DNA from: Knufia peltigerae
Taxonomy: Eukaryota; Ascomycota; Eurotiomycetes; Chaetothyriales; Trichomeriaceae
DNA length: 64,000 bases
Direction of reading: 5' to 3'
NCBI GenBank assembly: GCA_030247855.1
Contig: JAPDRN010000003.1
Span: forward strand, 496,001-560,000
Shown piece after piece: positions 33,866 to 44,274 of this stretch. Within the stretch, counting starts at the first letter, position 1; the number at the start of each line of letters is the position of its first letter. The translations under genes were made by a program, and so were the position numbers. Below the pieces are notes generated by a model that was not told the DNA's origin, made no database searches, and saw only the letters and a program-made list of their open reading frames with translations.

Positions 33866-35416
33866 TCAAAAACACAATCCACCAGCAAGTTCTCTTGATG
33901 CCCAAATCTCTGGGGAGCTCGTGTTGTGTAAAACAGTGAATGATCCATCGACGCCTGCCCTTGTGGTGGCTTCACAGCTGATCAGGTCGATCAGTTGAGT
34001 TCCCTCGTTGAAAGCGGACCGAGGAAGCTGAAGCCCCGTGCTGTTACTGCTGCTGTTGTTGTCGTCGTCCAGTTGAGCTTTGCTGACGGCTGTCACGAGT
34101 GGTCCACGTTGAAAAGCCAATGTCGTATCTGAAATTGCCAAAACCTGTCCCAGGTCTTCATCGAAGAGAGACATAATATCACTCGACCTGGCGATATGCT
34201 TGATGGCGTGAAGCTTGGCGATCAGCTTATAAAGGGGTGCGTCGGTATTATATCCTACACTCCAAAGGGGCGCTCTGTTTTCGGGATCTTTGTCTCCGTG
34301 AAGTCGTTGCTCAAATCCGTAGTAGACGATTGGAATCCCAGGGGCGAGTATAATGAATGTCAAAGCGTTCATGTCTTGGGCGATGTTGTTGCCTGTCTTG
34401 CTCGCAAATCGAGCTTGGTCATGATTATCCAGGAAGTTGCCAAGAACTGTGGTATCCAAGAACGAGACTCTTTCGCGATTGATGACATCTTGTAGAGTAC
34501 TGAATGTGGCATTTCCAGCAAACACTCCGTTGATGGCAAAATATAAAGGGTAATTGAGGACACTGTCCATCGACCTTTGATATTGTGCAACATATTCGAC
34601 TTCTCCGTCCAGGACTTCGCCAGTCACAAAGACGTTGACGGCTTCTTGGAATCGTTCAAGATGGCGTTGTGGTACGTGTCTTGCAGTGTCAAGTCGAATG
34701 CCATCGATGGAGTAGCGCTGGACGAGATCGACCACGCTTCTGACTATTGCCTCCAAAACATCAGGATTTTCGGTGTTGACATCGGCCAGTAGTGGAGGCT
34801 GCGCGTCGACCAACCAGCAGTCTTCCACTGATTTCTGGTTGTTGTAATTGATGGGGCTGTTCGGGTGGAAGGCGTCGGGGCTGTTGAACGGCTCGGGAAA
34901 GTGCGAATAATCGAGCTGATCCGGAGGTTGATTTATCCCAAGATGATTGATAACAACATCCACCATCAAGGCCATGTTTCGGGCGTGTAGTGCATCCGAG
35001 AGACTTCGTAGGTCTTCCGCCGTGCCAAAATGGTCGTTGAGTCTGAAAGGGTCATCTGCCCAATATCCGTGATAACCATAGCCCCAAGTTGTATTCTCTT
35101 CAAGATTGTGTACGACTGGACTGATCCAAAGAGCATCGAATCCCATTCCAGCGATATAGTCCAAGCGATTCTCAATACCCTTCCAAGTTCCCCCGCAGTG
35201 TTCTCTAAGCCCACGTTCGGGAGTCGTCCCATCTGGTAAGGCAAACCTGTCCGTGACAATCTGATATATGCTTCGTTGGCGCCATTCTGAGGCACGCATC
35301 TGTGTACATGATTCTGGTGTAGTAGTTTTGATCGGAAACAGGGGGAAGGCTATTGCGAGGGGAGCCAGGAAAGAAAGATACCACATCATGGTTGATCTCA
35401 CAGTTGATCTTGCCAT
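33866..35416 (-). CDS. Secreted alpha-amylase (GH13)
   Basis: 516-aa, intron-less enzyme that would cut alpha-1,4 bonds in starch (EC 3.2.1.1) outside the cell. Signal peptide: MARSTVRSTMMWYLSFLAPL, then AIAFP; the ATG at 35389 (MMWYLSF) is an alternative start. The catalytic (beta/alpha)8 barrel closely follows Taka-amylase: WRQRSIYQIVTDRFA, CGGTWKGIENRLDYIAGMGF, DVVINH, nucleophile in GIRLDTARH, acid/base in FVTGEVLDG and transition-state stabiliser in FLDNHDQARF. A C-terminal beta domain follows. There is no starch-binding module and no GPI signal. Several NxT/S sites occur. The frame stays open upstream to 35671, but that part lacks targeting or amylase character. Confidence 0.93.
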   Translation of the reverse strand: MARSTVRSTMMWYLSFLAPLAIAFPLFPIKTTTPESCTQMRASEWRQRSIYQIVTDRFALPDGTTPERGLREHCGGTWKGIENRLDYIAGMGFDALWISPVVHNLEENTTWGYGYHGYWADDPFRLNDHFGTAEDLRSLSDALHARNMALMVDVVINHLGINQPPDQLDYSHFPEPFNSPDAFHPNSPINYNNQKSVEDCWLVDAQPPLLADVNTENPDVLEAIVRSVVDLVQRYSIDGIRLDTARHVPQRHLERFQEAVNVFVTGEVLDGEVEYVAQYQRSMDSVLNYPLYFAINGVFAGNATFSTLQDVINRERVSFLDTTVLGNFLDNHDQARFASKTGNNIAQDMNALTFIILAPGIPIVYYGFEQRLHGDKDPENRAPLWSVGYNTDAPLYKLIAKLHAIKHIARSSDIMSLFDEDLGQVLAISDTTLAFQRGPLVTAVSKAQLDDDNNSSSNSTGLQLPRSAFNEGTQLIDLISCEATTRAGVDGSFTVLHNTSSPEIWASRELAGGLCF

Positions 35417-36148
35417 GTCGTCTATGGAAGTCGGAGGTGGCTTTGCCATCGATGGGTAGGTCAAGCAAAGTAGGGTTGCTGTGCTGTGAAATGACAACGA
35501 CACAATCAAGGACTTACGCGGTGGAAAGGGTGGGAGCCTACCGTTGATTTTTATATGTGCGAAAGGATCTTCTCGAGAGTCTATCCTGCGCTTTGGTGTC
35601 CACCGAACCAACGAGGGGAGAAGTTTGAGCTCTAATAACTTTGCGGCACTCCATGAAAACTTGTGGCACATGGCGATAAGTTTTTACCCTTGAGCGAGCT
35701 TCATACATTAACGATCATGTCTTTGAGCAGCCCTTTAGCTGTTGTTCAGTCATCAGTCATCGAGTGCTAGTCCTTCCAAGTGGCTCACGTCGGAGCAACT
35801 CGTCCATAAACTCTGGGCTTTCGTTGAACTCGTTCATCGAGCGAAGTGGCGGGTCACGAATGGATGCATGATTAGAATCAGAGGATGCCAACAAAATGGT
35901 ATCATCAAGCATAGCTCGAGTCATGCGCAAAGTGGTGAGACAAAATACCTGATAAATATTCAATAAAAAGGTCGATGTTGGCAGATTTGAGCGCCAAGCC
36001 CAGTCAAGATCTCAAACATAAAAGAATCACCAACCTGAAACGCCACAGCACCTCGAACTCTGGTCCTTCTCGTGTCCTGTCCGTCTTATATCCTGTCAAA
36101 CTTGTCATCGTCAACGTTGCCATTATATCGTCATCGCATCGAGGCCTC
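35417..36148. other. Amylase promoter and flank of the membrane-protein gene
   Basis: Contains the amylase promoter (minus strand) and, towards 36148, the 3' end of the membrane-protein gene. Short ORFs only. Confidence 0.45.
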
Positions 36149-37971
36149 TCATATATGAGGAACCCATTTGCCCCAGTCTACTTGCTGGTATGTCGACACT
36201 GGCATCGACCGGAGAGCTACAAATGATTCCACAAGTACATATATGCGACTCAGGCCGTAGACGGTGGCCACCAAGATGGACGCTGGTATCCTCCACCAAG
36301 GGACGATCGAATCTCGATCAACTATCCCTTCCCTCTCTTTCTTGTTGATTCGATATTCTTGGAAATGGTCCATGCCGAACCACGCCACGCAACAACCAAG
36401 CATAACGATTGATGAGATGCGCCAGAGTAACTGTTCGATATTCGTTGGAAGGGGGATGTTCCAGGCAGCAGCGTGGAGACCTGCGTAGGCGAATGTGATG
36501 ACCGCCTTGATCACGTCGGTTAGCATAGACTGGAGGAAGGACCAAATACTGCAACAAAACTCACAATAATAAAAGTCACTCGGTGCTCCATTATCGGGAG
36601 ACGGTCGTTTCGGATTCTGTTCGGATTGCCGACTTGACCACCCCAATACTTTCGATATTTGTCGGTGAAGGTGCCGGTAAAGGTAGGTTCCCCATCGTCG
36701 ATGATGTCGAGCTTGGTATATGGTGCAACAAGTTGTCCACGCTCATTGAGAATCTTGCATTCATTCGAAGGATGCTCGGATTGGTATTCCTCCAACAGAT
36801 TTCGGTGTTTTGCGTCTTTCTGGTCCGTGAAGGTCAGGTCGATATCGTTGACAGTATACCCATGTTTCATTGAAAGCAAGACATATGTCTGAACATCATA
36901 AGGCTTTCGGTACCAGGCAATGAAACTGCCCATGGTACAAACGACGAAAGAGAGGGTCGTAATTTCGAGCAGTGTTGTTTCCAACTTCTGGATCGCTCTG
37001 GCTATAACCTGGACGGCAAGCCAACCGACTTGCATGATGGCCAGAAATTTAGCTAGGCTGTCGGATTTGGAGTGGTCGTTGATTTCGAGGGTAGTGATTG
37101 TGGGAAGATCTATGTACCCTTTGCGCACAAGATAATTGATGTGTTTCGCATTGATGAGGTAAGGTACTGGGTTTCCCTGCTCCTTGAGCCGGAAGCCACC
37201 CATATTGGCAAAGAAAGCTGGCCCTCCATCAGCATAAACCTCAAAGTCACATACAAGACTGACCGTGACGCAGGGTCCATCGTTCATCGTCTTCTCTCTC
37301 CTCCCTTTCCGCGAAGGTCTCGGAGCGTTGCATCTTTGGTCGACTCATCTCTACCATCTGAATTTCGTCGCCATCGATCGCTGGGGGTGAAGGTGGAGTG
37401 GCGGTCACGCTGACGACAGGATCGGTGACCGTCTTCACGACGGGCATATCGCCTCTCTCCATGATCACTTGCGAGTCTTGTTCGGCAAGAATGTCTCTCA
37501 TTTCGCGCCAGCAAGAACGAGCAAACGACCATTGGCCAGCGGCCAGCATCATAACGATTTCCGGTACAATGCAACAGTTACCGACTTGGACATGATTAGT
37601 TTTGGTGCAGAGAAGATTGTGCTCGAAAGTGTACTGACCCCATTTGATCCTTCTCAGCCACAAATCAATGGCACTATCAGTACCAGGTGGTGCAGGAACG
37701 TTCAGATGAACAGCAGTCCACACGCAAATGAACACGGTGAACTACGACATGTTAACGGGACTTCTCGGGCATTAAGTACCTATGCCGGTTGTAGGATGAA
37801 CGGCTAAGCGCCTGCAAAGATACTCACAAGACAAGTCCAGATAATATCCATTGTACCCCTAACATTCGGGGACTCCTGCCATCCGACGAATTCTTGTGTG
37901 TGGTTGGTGTGCTGGGCATAGCTAGGTGCGAGCAGTAAAGTGCTGCCAAAAACAAGATGGAAGACTCTCAT
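36149..37971 (-). CDS. Fungal multi-pass integral membrane protein of unknown function
   Basis: 525 aa from five exons: 37971-37828, 37741-37639, 37584-37264, 37217-36565 and 36505-36149, phase-consistent and with clear branch sites (CTAAT, GCTAAC). It begins with a signal peptide (MRVFHLVFGSTLLLAPSYAQ), then WQESPNVRGTMDIIWTCL, a first membrane segment (FTVFICVWTAVHLNVP) and VGNCCIVPEIVMMLAAGQW. A cytosolic acidic/Ser segment leads to RWTLRHAFFANMGGFRLK and further segments (WLAVQVIARAI; LEITTLSFVVCTMGSFIAW; ITFAYAGLHAAAWNIPLP; ISSIVMLGCCVAWFG; IPASILVATVYGLSRIYVLV). This architecture is widespread and paralogous in filamentous ascomycetes but has no assigned function that I know. Separate ORF fragments here are its exons. 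Confidence 0.8.
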
Positions 37972-40424
37972 GATGCTTTGTGCACCAAGCAGAAATGAAG
38001 CTGATCGTCGACACGGGTCAGAGAGGGCGACTGCTGTTATAAGATCTTTGGAGACCTCAAGTGACCTGGCAGCCAGTGTCGGTGCTGCTAGGTTCTATCC
38101 CAACCCCTCCTCATACACGCGGTCGCTGAAATACGAGTCGATACAAGAGACTCCGTATTTTGGGGCTCAAAGAGCCAAGGACCAAATTCCGGCTGAGCAA
38201 AGTGGACCTTTCATCTCATCATCAGCCCTCTAGCTTGATGAACATACCCTGAGGCGATGATTCATCACATGCCCCAAAGTACAAGCATGCCTCAGTGTGG
38301 GAAACGCCTTCGAATAAATGAATACCCCATGGATGCTGAACAATGAAACAAAGCCCAAAAAAGAAGTAAGGGGGGTTAGGAAAATTCGAAACTGCAACAC
38401 AGTCTCGCTAGTCGCCATAGTCTAATTCCCCCAAAATATACAAGGCTTGCACTTGGTACAACCGTGGAGGGCCTTATCGCTAAAATGGTCGGGAAATCCC
38501 GATTATGAGCCCATCAATACCAACGACGAACAGTAATACCTTGCAGCCGCCACGACAGATGCAGATCAAGGTGTGGATAGTTGTGGATGCAATGTACTGC
38601 ATAGTACATTTGCGTGGTTCACCGTCACGAAATTGTTACTCAGGGCCCTCCAGATCTTGACTGTGAAATCTATGGATCTTCACATTTCAGCCCCCAGGAC
38701 GCAGTCGTGGCTTGCAACGCCTCTGAAACAATTTAAGGAAATCTGGCGACCCTATGCAGCCAAAGGCCCGGTTCGTCCCAATGATCGGGCTTCGGAAACT
38801 TCATTCGACAATGATAAGTGTTTGAAGCCCGGAAAGGGGCCGCCGAGGAACTATCCGTGAGGCTCTCTGCATCGCCCAGCTCTAGGGGCAACTTGGCGAA
38901 ATCTTCCTAACAATGGCATCGTAACACTCTCAACGCAGCCGAAACCCAGAACATTTGCATACATTACGAAAACGGCATTTGATCGGGTCTGTTGCATGCA
39001 AGGTGTACTGAGATGTTCAGTCTATATTCAGCCCCATCCGGCCACTACCCTGTCAGAATCGAGGTCAAGAGACATACGCGTACTCCTTTCGAAGTACTAC
39101 GTTTATCCAAAAGATTCCGCAGAGCCGCAATAACAATCCCAATTTCGCCCCTCGTCGACGGCCAAGGACCTTTAGTCACTCCGCGATCGGATTCACCGAT
39201 GGGCTCGAGGCCAGAATTAACAGCGAAGTCATCGAAGAGACCTTAGTACGGAGTACTCCCACTTGGAGTTCCTCGACCACGCTTCTAGTGCAGACTATCT
39301 TCAATCCTGAATTATTATCAAAATGATTGTTCACAGGCGTTCATATCCTAGTCCATCAAGGTAGCGATGATCGTCAGCAAGTTGCACACCGCACGTGACA
39401 GTATTGTGAGCTGTCCCTGATTTTCTCTCAGGGCTCTAAGTACCATTCACAACATCAGATTGGGCGACGTGCATTTCCCGGTGGAATTATAGACCTTCCG
39501 AAGAGATTCTGTTACATGCTCAGCAATGTTACCACTGGAAAAATTCAATACCCTCCCATACACTGGCCCTGTCCAAAGTTGGACATTTGTTACGCGAACC
39601 AACAGAACCTGCCGTCTTTGGGGTTGAAACTCCTTTTCACGGTCCTACATTCCTACTCCAACCACGGGGAGGTTTCGATCCCGGGAAAGCTACTATCCGA
39701 TGGTTCTCGACCCCAAGGTTTCCCAATGGTATGGCAAGTGTTTGATGTTGCCAGATGCAAATGGAGACATTTTTGGGTTCATGTTGTGTCTAGAGAAAAC
39801 ACCTTTGTTGTGGGAACTCGTGCCCACCATGGCTTTGACATTTTGTATACCGAAGCATACATTCATTCAGCTCTCAACTTTCCCAAAAGTCAAGCCGGTC
39901 CGACCAAGCAGTCTTCTAACGTATCATACGTATACTTCGATGTGCAAAATGCACCTGCAATCTGTTCATGCAGGTGTAACAACGCTTCCGTGGGGAAAGT
40001 GAGCACTGGTTTGTGTATTGCAACTCCTTCTATGCATCGACTTTTGGATTCTCCGTCGTATCAGTCTTATCGACCATTGCATCCCTTCGGCATCTGCCCA
40101 CTTTAGTATCTTACGCATCATGACACGCAGTTCTAGGATGCCGTTGTCATGGACTGCTTCCGAATCCCATTGGTATTGTCGATGCGCAATTGTCGAGCTC
40201 CAATGAAGACGATGCTGATGAACAAGAGTTCGGCCAAGGCCCTCATGAGATCTGTGAGCTGATATGAGGCTGAGCTTGCCTTGCACTATACTCTCAGGGA
40301 GCAGCCGTTGCAATTTTGGTTTGGTTTGACATGGTCGAAAAAGTGTTGATCTGCAGCTTATGGTTCAAGCTTCGACACAGCTGACTGGATAGGATCGGAA
40401 TGGAATATTATTTGGTATCGTTTT
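37972..40424. other. Long gene-poor intergenic region
   Basis: 2.45 kb. The left part holds the promoter of the membrane-protein gene; TACGGAGTAC lies at 39247-39256. The only long open frame is 39516-40106, listed separately. I recognise no transposon remnant. Confidence 0.4.
39516..40106 (+). CDS. Hypothetical ORF, 196 aa
   Basis: Uninterrupted ATG-initiated frame much longer than the other non-coding ORFs nearby. The product is Ser/Pro/His/Cys-rich (WPCPKLDICYANQQNLPSLG; AICSCRCNNASVGKVSTG), with no signal peptide, repeat or known domain. Codon use does not look strongly biased. It may be an orphan gene, a decayed fragment or chance. Confidence 0.25.
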   Translation: MLSNVTTGKIQYPPIHWPCPKLDICYANQQNLPSLGLKLLFTVLHSYSNHGEVSIPGKLLSDGSRPQGFPMVWQVFDVARCKWRHFWVHVVSRENTFVVGTRAHHGFDILYTEAYIHSALNFPKSQAGPTKQSSNVSYVYFDVQNAPAICSCRCNNASVGKVSTGLCIATPSMHRLLDSPSYQSYRPLHPFGICPL

Positions 40425-40760
40425 TCACTCATCTTCACTGGTGGCTTCGGTGCTCGGGTAGAAGTAACGCCACAACGCTTTTGCCCAAAAAATTGTCTCT
40501 AAGGTGCCCAGGACTCCGAGAGCAGCCAGGACGGTAACCCTAACTGTCCGAGAGGCGCCCAGACCAGCGAAACTGAATGAAGGATATGATGGATCGTTCT
40601 TGGGCCCGGGCCTCCTTCCTCGAAGGTTGGGTTCCTGCTGGCTCACGGTGCGAATTTGCGGCTTGAACGATACACAGATGGGCATTGGTTGTCGCTGAAG
40701 TTGCCCATTGAATTCATTGGCGAGGAACAATCGCCTTGAGGGAGATTTTAGGAAAGACAT
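40425..40760 (-). CDS. Small mitochondrial-type membrane protein
   Basis: 111 aa, one exon, start at the ATG at 40760 (MSFLKSPSRRLFLANEF), which gives a basic, Ser/Arg/Phe-rich presequence-like N-terminus. After RTVSQQEPNLRGRRPGPKND comes PSYPSFSFAGLGASRTVR and one membrane segment (VTVLAALGVLGTLETIFWAK), then a short Trp/Tyr- and acid-rich end (ALWRYFYPSTEATSEDE). I recall similar small proteins in many filamentous fungi, unnamed. Mitochondrial inner membrane location is an inference from the presequence. The frame is open upstream but loses the targeting character. Confidence 0.6.
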   Translation of the reverse strand: MSFLKSPSRRLFLANEFNGQLQRQPMPICVSFKPQIRTVSQQEPNLRGRRPGPKNDPSYPSFSFAGLGASRTVRVTVLAALGVLGTLETIFWAKALWRYFYPSTEATSEDE

Positions 40761-41297
40761 AGTGGCTTTTGTGATGTGAGAGGAAGATCCTGAGTACTTG
40801 GTTGTCAATGTCTCTAGGTTAGGTAGGAGTAAGAGAAAAGTGAAGAAACCGATGTTACAGTTCTCGAGCCTCATATATACTTGGCCTACCAAGCTCATAT
40901 TTGCGGCACTATACTTGATACCAGGCTCAAGTTGCACAAGAACCATCAGCTACAAGGAAGAACTATCCATCCTGACAATGAGCGATGCTCCTTGAGATAC
41001 GAGTACGGAGTAAATGACTCTCCTTCGTCTTCCCCTTTGGGGCCTTAGCGGGAAAACTAGCCTTGCCACTAGCGGGAAGAAAGCGCCATTTTCGTACTCG
41101 TATTCGTGTTCGTGCTCGTAAGCCGTCGAGAACGATTTATGATCTCTCCCTCTCCTCTGAATGTTTCTTACTTCCTCGATCAATGCTCATAGATAATGAA
41201 GCACTTGTGGCACTTTCGTTGATGTTTAGTCTCAAAGTGACCAAGAAGCCGCGACTAGAACAACTCCGTCCTACGCGCAAAATTTCTTACACCTGCA
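40761..41297. promoter_or_regulatory. Bidirectional region upstream of the Zn(II)2Cys6 gene
   Basis: Divergent promoters. Contains overlapping TACGAGTA (40998-41005) and TACGGAGTA (41004-41012), and a hexamer-like run based on TTCGTG/CTCGTA at about 41092-41122 that recurs inverted on the far side of the next gene. Confidence 0.45.
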
Positions 41298-42560
41298 ATG
41301 GCCCCACGACGCTCCCACACAAAGTCGCGTCAAGGTTGCGTTACTTGCAAACAACGACATGTTCGTTGTTCAGAGGATGGCCCGCCTTGCAAACCCTGTC
41401 GAACCCGAGGGACTCCGTGCGTATATGCTGCCGCTACAGCAGTGACTCAATCTCCTGTTCAACGCGATAGCAAGAAACCCCCAAAGCCGATCACCGCTCC
41501 CATACAAGCACAGAGATCAACCCGGTCACCCGAACACGATTCTCGCCCCTCAGAGGATGAACCGCCACTGTTCCCGGGCCAGCTTGATAAGCGGTTCTTC
41601 GAGCTTCAGCTCATGAACAGATATTCGACCACCACGTACAAGAGCATGTGCACCCCGGTCGCCGAGGATGACTATTTCTGGCGCACGAAAGTACCGGCAA
41701 TGGCTCTACACTTTGACTTCTTACTAGATGGGATTTTCGCGGTGACTGCCTTCGAGATTGCCGCCACATACGACAACGACAGTTATGTCGATGCTGCGTT
41801 CGAATTTCAGACGCGATCGATCAGCGCCTTCAGGCGTCACCTAGACCATGCCCCTCCCGGGACCATCGAGCCAATGCTTTGCTTCTCCCTGATGATCATG
41901 ATTCTCGCGCTGGCTTCGGCTCAGACCCAACCGGGCGCGGCCTCCAGTCTGAACATGGGCGGTAACGACATTCTCCAAAGCACCATCACACACTTTGAGC
42001 TGCTAGAAGGGGTTTGGGCTATTGTCGGGCGGAACGCCGATTACCTGGCAAACTCACCATACATCAGTCGATTGAAGCTTTTTGAGGAGCTGCCGTTGAC
42101 GACGCTCGACCCAGAAATCGAAAGCGCCTTTTCGAAATTGAGTGACTATAACGAAGCTAGGATTGGGTCAACGGTCAATGAAGCGTACGAACACCGAGTC
42201 AATCAGATTTCCTTGTGGGAGACCTGTAAGAAGGCTCTGTCGATGCTTCGAGAGTGTTTCGCCAAATGTGCGGATGAAACCTACAGCGGATATACTTTGG
42301 GTTGGCTCAACATGGCCGGAGATAACTATATCAAAGCCATCAAATCAGGGGATACCACCTCCCTTTTGTTGTTGATGTACTGGGGAGTTCTCTGCCAAAA
42401 ATCCGGCCATCAGGCTTGGTGGGCGCGGAGCTACGGAGGTCTCCTTGTAGACGAGCTTGTGAGGACCAAATTGGCCAATCTCACAGACCCCGAAATGAAA
42501 GCTCTAGTTACACTGGCGCAAGAAAGAGTCCGACAGTATAGGTCTAAAGCTGCATCCTGA
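41298..42560 (+). CDS. Zn(II)2Cys6 transcription factor (UPC2/sterol-regulator-like)
   Basis: 420 aa, intron-less. The binuclear zinc cluster starts at residue 14: CVTCKQRHVRC then SEDGPPCKPCRTRGTPC, matching C-x2-C-x6-C-x6-C-x2-C-x6-C. A Pro/Ser linker follows, then a helical regulatory domain (FFELQLMNRYSTTTYKSMC; HFDFLLDGIFAVTAFEIAA; QISLWETCKKALSMLRECF; LLLLMYWGVLCQKSG) of the type seen in fungal sterol uptake control (Upc2-like) proteins. Nuclear, probably binding CGG half-sites. The target genes cannot be read from here. The neighbouring PrsW-type membrane protein gene, 358 bp downstream in the same direction, is a possible but unproven partner. Confidence 0.9.
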   Translation: MAPRRSHTKSRQGCVTCKQRHVRCSEDGPPCKPCRTRGTPCVYAAATAVTQSPVQRDSKKPPKPITAPIQAQRSTRSPEHDSRPSEDEPPLFPGQLDKRFFELQLMNRYSTTTYKSMCTPVAEDDYFWRTKVPAMALHFDFLLDGIFAVTAFEIAATYDNDSYVDAAFEFQTRSISAFRRHLDHAPPGTIEPMLCFSLMIMILALASAQTQPGAASSLNMGGNDILQSTITHFELLEGVWAIVGRNADYLANSPYISRLKLFEELPLTTLDPEIESAFSKLSDYNEARIGSTVNEAYEHRVNQISLWETCKKALSMLRECFAKCADETYSGYTLGWLNMAGDNYIKAIKSGDTTSLLLLMYWGVLCQKSGHQAWWARSYGGLLVDELVRTKLANLTDPEMKALVTLAQERVRQYRSKAAS

Positions 42561-42917
42561 TGCGTCAAGTGCACATGGGACACATCATTCCAGTTGAAGG
42601 GGATATCAAAACTAGTAGGGATGCTGTCACTTCAAGGGTGGGTCCTTTACGACCACGAATACGATCACGAACACGGCTACGAAGAGGAAAGCGTTCGCAG
42701 AACCCAAAGTGGAACCACGGACAGATCGGGTCGAAGCCATTCCTTCTCGATACATATGATGGATTGTCCTCGACTTGTATCTTGAATTCAAAGACTTTTA
42801 CTTGGACAACACCCAAAGTCCTGTCTCTGCTCGTACAAGCGCATTCCAACTTCTTTGCAGACCCAATCTTCGAATTGCTTGATCGTTGCACACCATCTTT
42901 GCTCCTCATACAATACC
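42561..42917. other. Spacer between the Zn(II)2Cys6 and PrsW genes
   Basis: 357 bp; includes the promoter of the PrsW gene. An ACGAxx-type hexamer run at about 42648-42680 is the inverted counterpart of the one at 41092-41122. Confidence 0.4.
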
Positions 42918-43787
42918 ATGGCGTCGACCAGGCTCTCGACAGACTCCCTCATCTTTCCAGTCATGACATGCATACTCCTTTTGCCGACTGCGCTGCTCTG
43001 GAGCTGGGAAAGCCAGACGACAACCCATAAGACCGATTTCAGCACTCTCATTGGGGCCTACCTCATCACTGGCACGATAGGGATGGCCATGGCCATGACC
43101 GCCCAAGGCATCCTCTCATATCTCGTGGCATTCGTCATATTTCGCGAAAATGCAAAAGAATACATCAAGGAATTCACCATGCCGGAAGACAAGATCAAAG
43201 ATGCGGCCCACCGTGCTAAGCGGCGAGAAATGTCCTCGCGGTGGTCGTACAGATTCTTTCTGGTCATCTTCTGTTTCGTAATGGCCGGCGTGATCGAAGA
43301 GGGTCTCAAATACCTGGCATTGATGTGCGCCTCCAGATACGGCACCGTCACCCACGACCGAGATTACCTGGTCATTCCTGCCGCGGCCGGCGTCGGCTTC
43401 GCGACGATCGAGAACATCGCATATGTGTACGGTTCATACGAGAACAACGAATCACCTCTCAAACTTGCCATCACCATTCTGGAAAGAACGCTCGTTGGAA
43501 TCCCTGGGCACTCCATGACGGCAGCTCTCATCGGCGTCAACGTGTTGGCGAGGGACGTGCGAGGAATACCGATGTCACTGCCACAAATTCTGGGAGTGCT
43601 GGTTCTGTTTCATGGTTGCTCTGACCTTGTGTTGTTCCTTGCGAGTGCGTACGAAGGGAACGTAGGGTGGGTTCATCCACGTAAAACCTCCACTATATGT
43701 GTCGGGCTTGGTTTGGTGATTGGCATTCAAGCGGTACTTGCTGGGCTGTTGAGGAGTAGGATGCTTGAACTTCAGGTAGCCTACTGA
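42918..43787 (+). CDS. PrsW-family intramembrane metalloprotease homologue
   Basis: 289 aa, no intron. The ATG at 42918 is followed by MASTRLSTDSLIFPVMTCIL. Seven or eight hydrophobic segments. Motifs of the PrsW (CAAX-protease-related) family are kept: EEGLKY in FVMAGVIEEGLKYLAL, the FATIENIAYVYG motif, an in-membrane histidine in GIPGHSMTAALIG and another in VLFHGCSDLVLFLAS. In bacteria PrsW cuts an anti-sigma factor; fungal members have no established substrate, so the activity here is inferred from the conserved Glu/His residues. Likely in an endomembrane. It lies co-directionally behind the Zn(II)2Cys6 gene. Confidence 0.8.
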   Translation: MASTRLSTDSLIFPVMTCILLLPTALLWSWESQTTTHKTDFSTLIGAYLITGTIGMAMAMTAQGILSYLVAFVIFRENAKEYIKEFTMPEDKIKDAAHRAKRREMSSRWSYRFFLVIFCFVMAGVIEEGLKYLALMCASRYGTVTHDRDYLVIPAAAGVGFATIENIAYVYGSYENNESPLKLAITILERTLVGIPGHSMTAALIGVNVLARDVRGIPMSLPQILGVLVLFHGCSDLVLFLASAYEGNVGWVHPRKTSTICVGLGLVIGIQAVLAGLLRSRMLELQVAY

Positions 43788-44274
43788 TTGAGATCACTGC
43801 CTTTTGTCAACACTGGCTGAATGGACGTGACTGTTCAGTTGCCATGTACTCTGCGAGTATGTTTTCAATTGAAGACTATAACTGTACCATGTGTTGTAGT
43901 AGGAGAAATTCCATGTCATTAGGTTCTGATGGACTCAGGTGATGCTATTCATGCTGCTTTTGTGTCGACTCACACTGACGTCGACGTGACATCAAAAGCG
44001 GCGACTGTATTGCAAAATGACTTCACTTGTATCCCCCCCTTCGAATGTCGTGGAACCTATGGCTGTAACAACCTCTGAAGAATAAACCTCTTGTAGAACA
44101 ATGATGATTCATGGTTGACAGACAGACAAGGAATCTGCAATCTTCTATGCACATGTTCACCCAATCCCTAAGATACCCAGAACACCTCTACCATCGCTGA
44201 ACCATGCTAGAACATTCAGGTTGTAACAAATATCAAGATTGCATTTGAAAGAGAATCCAAAGAAAAACGAGACA
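43788..44274. other. Intergenic region
   Basis: 487 bp: 3' flank of the PrsW gene and promoter of the PITH gene, same direction. No gene or named site seen. Confidence 0.4.

Noticed and set aside
31035..35416. P450 plus amylase as part of a secondary-metabolite cluster
   Set aside because: No polyketide synthase, peptide synthetase, terpene cyclase or other tailoring enzyme lies nearby.
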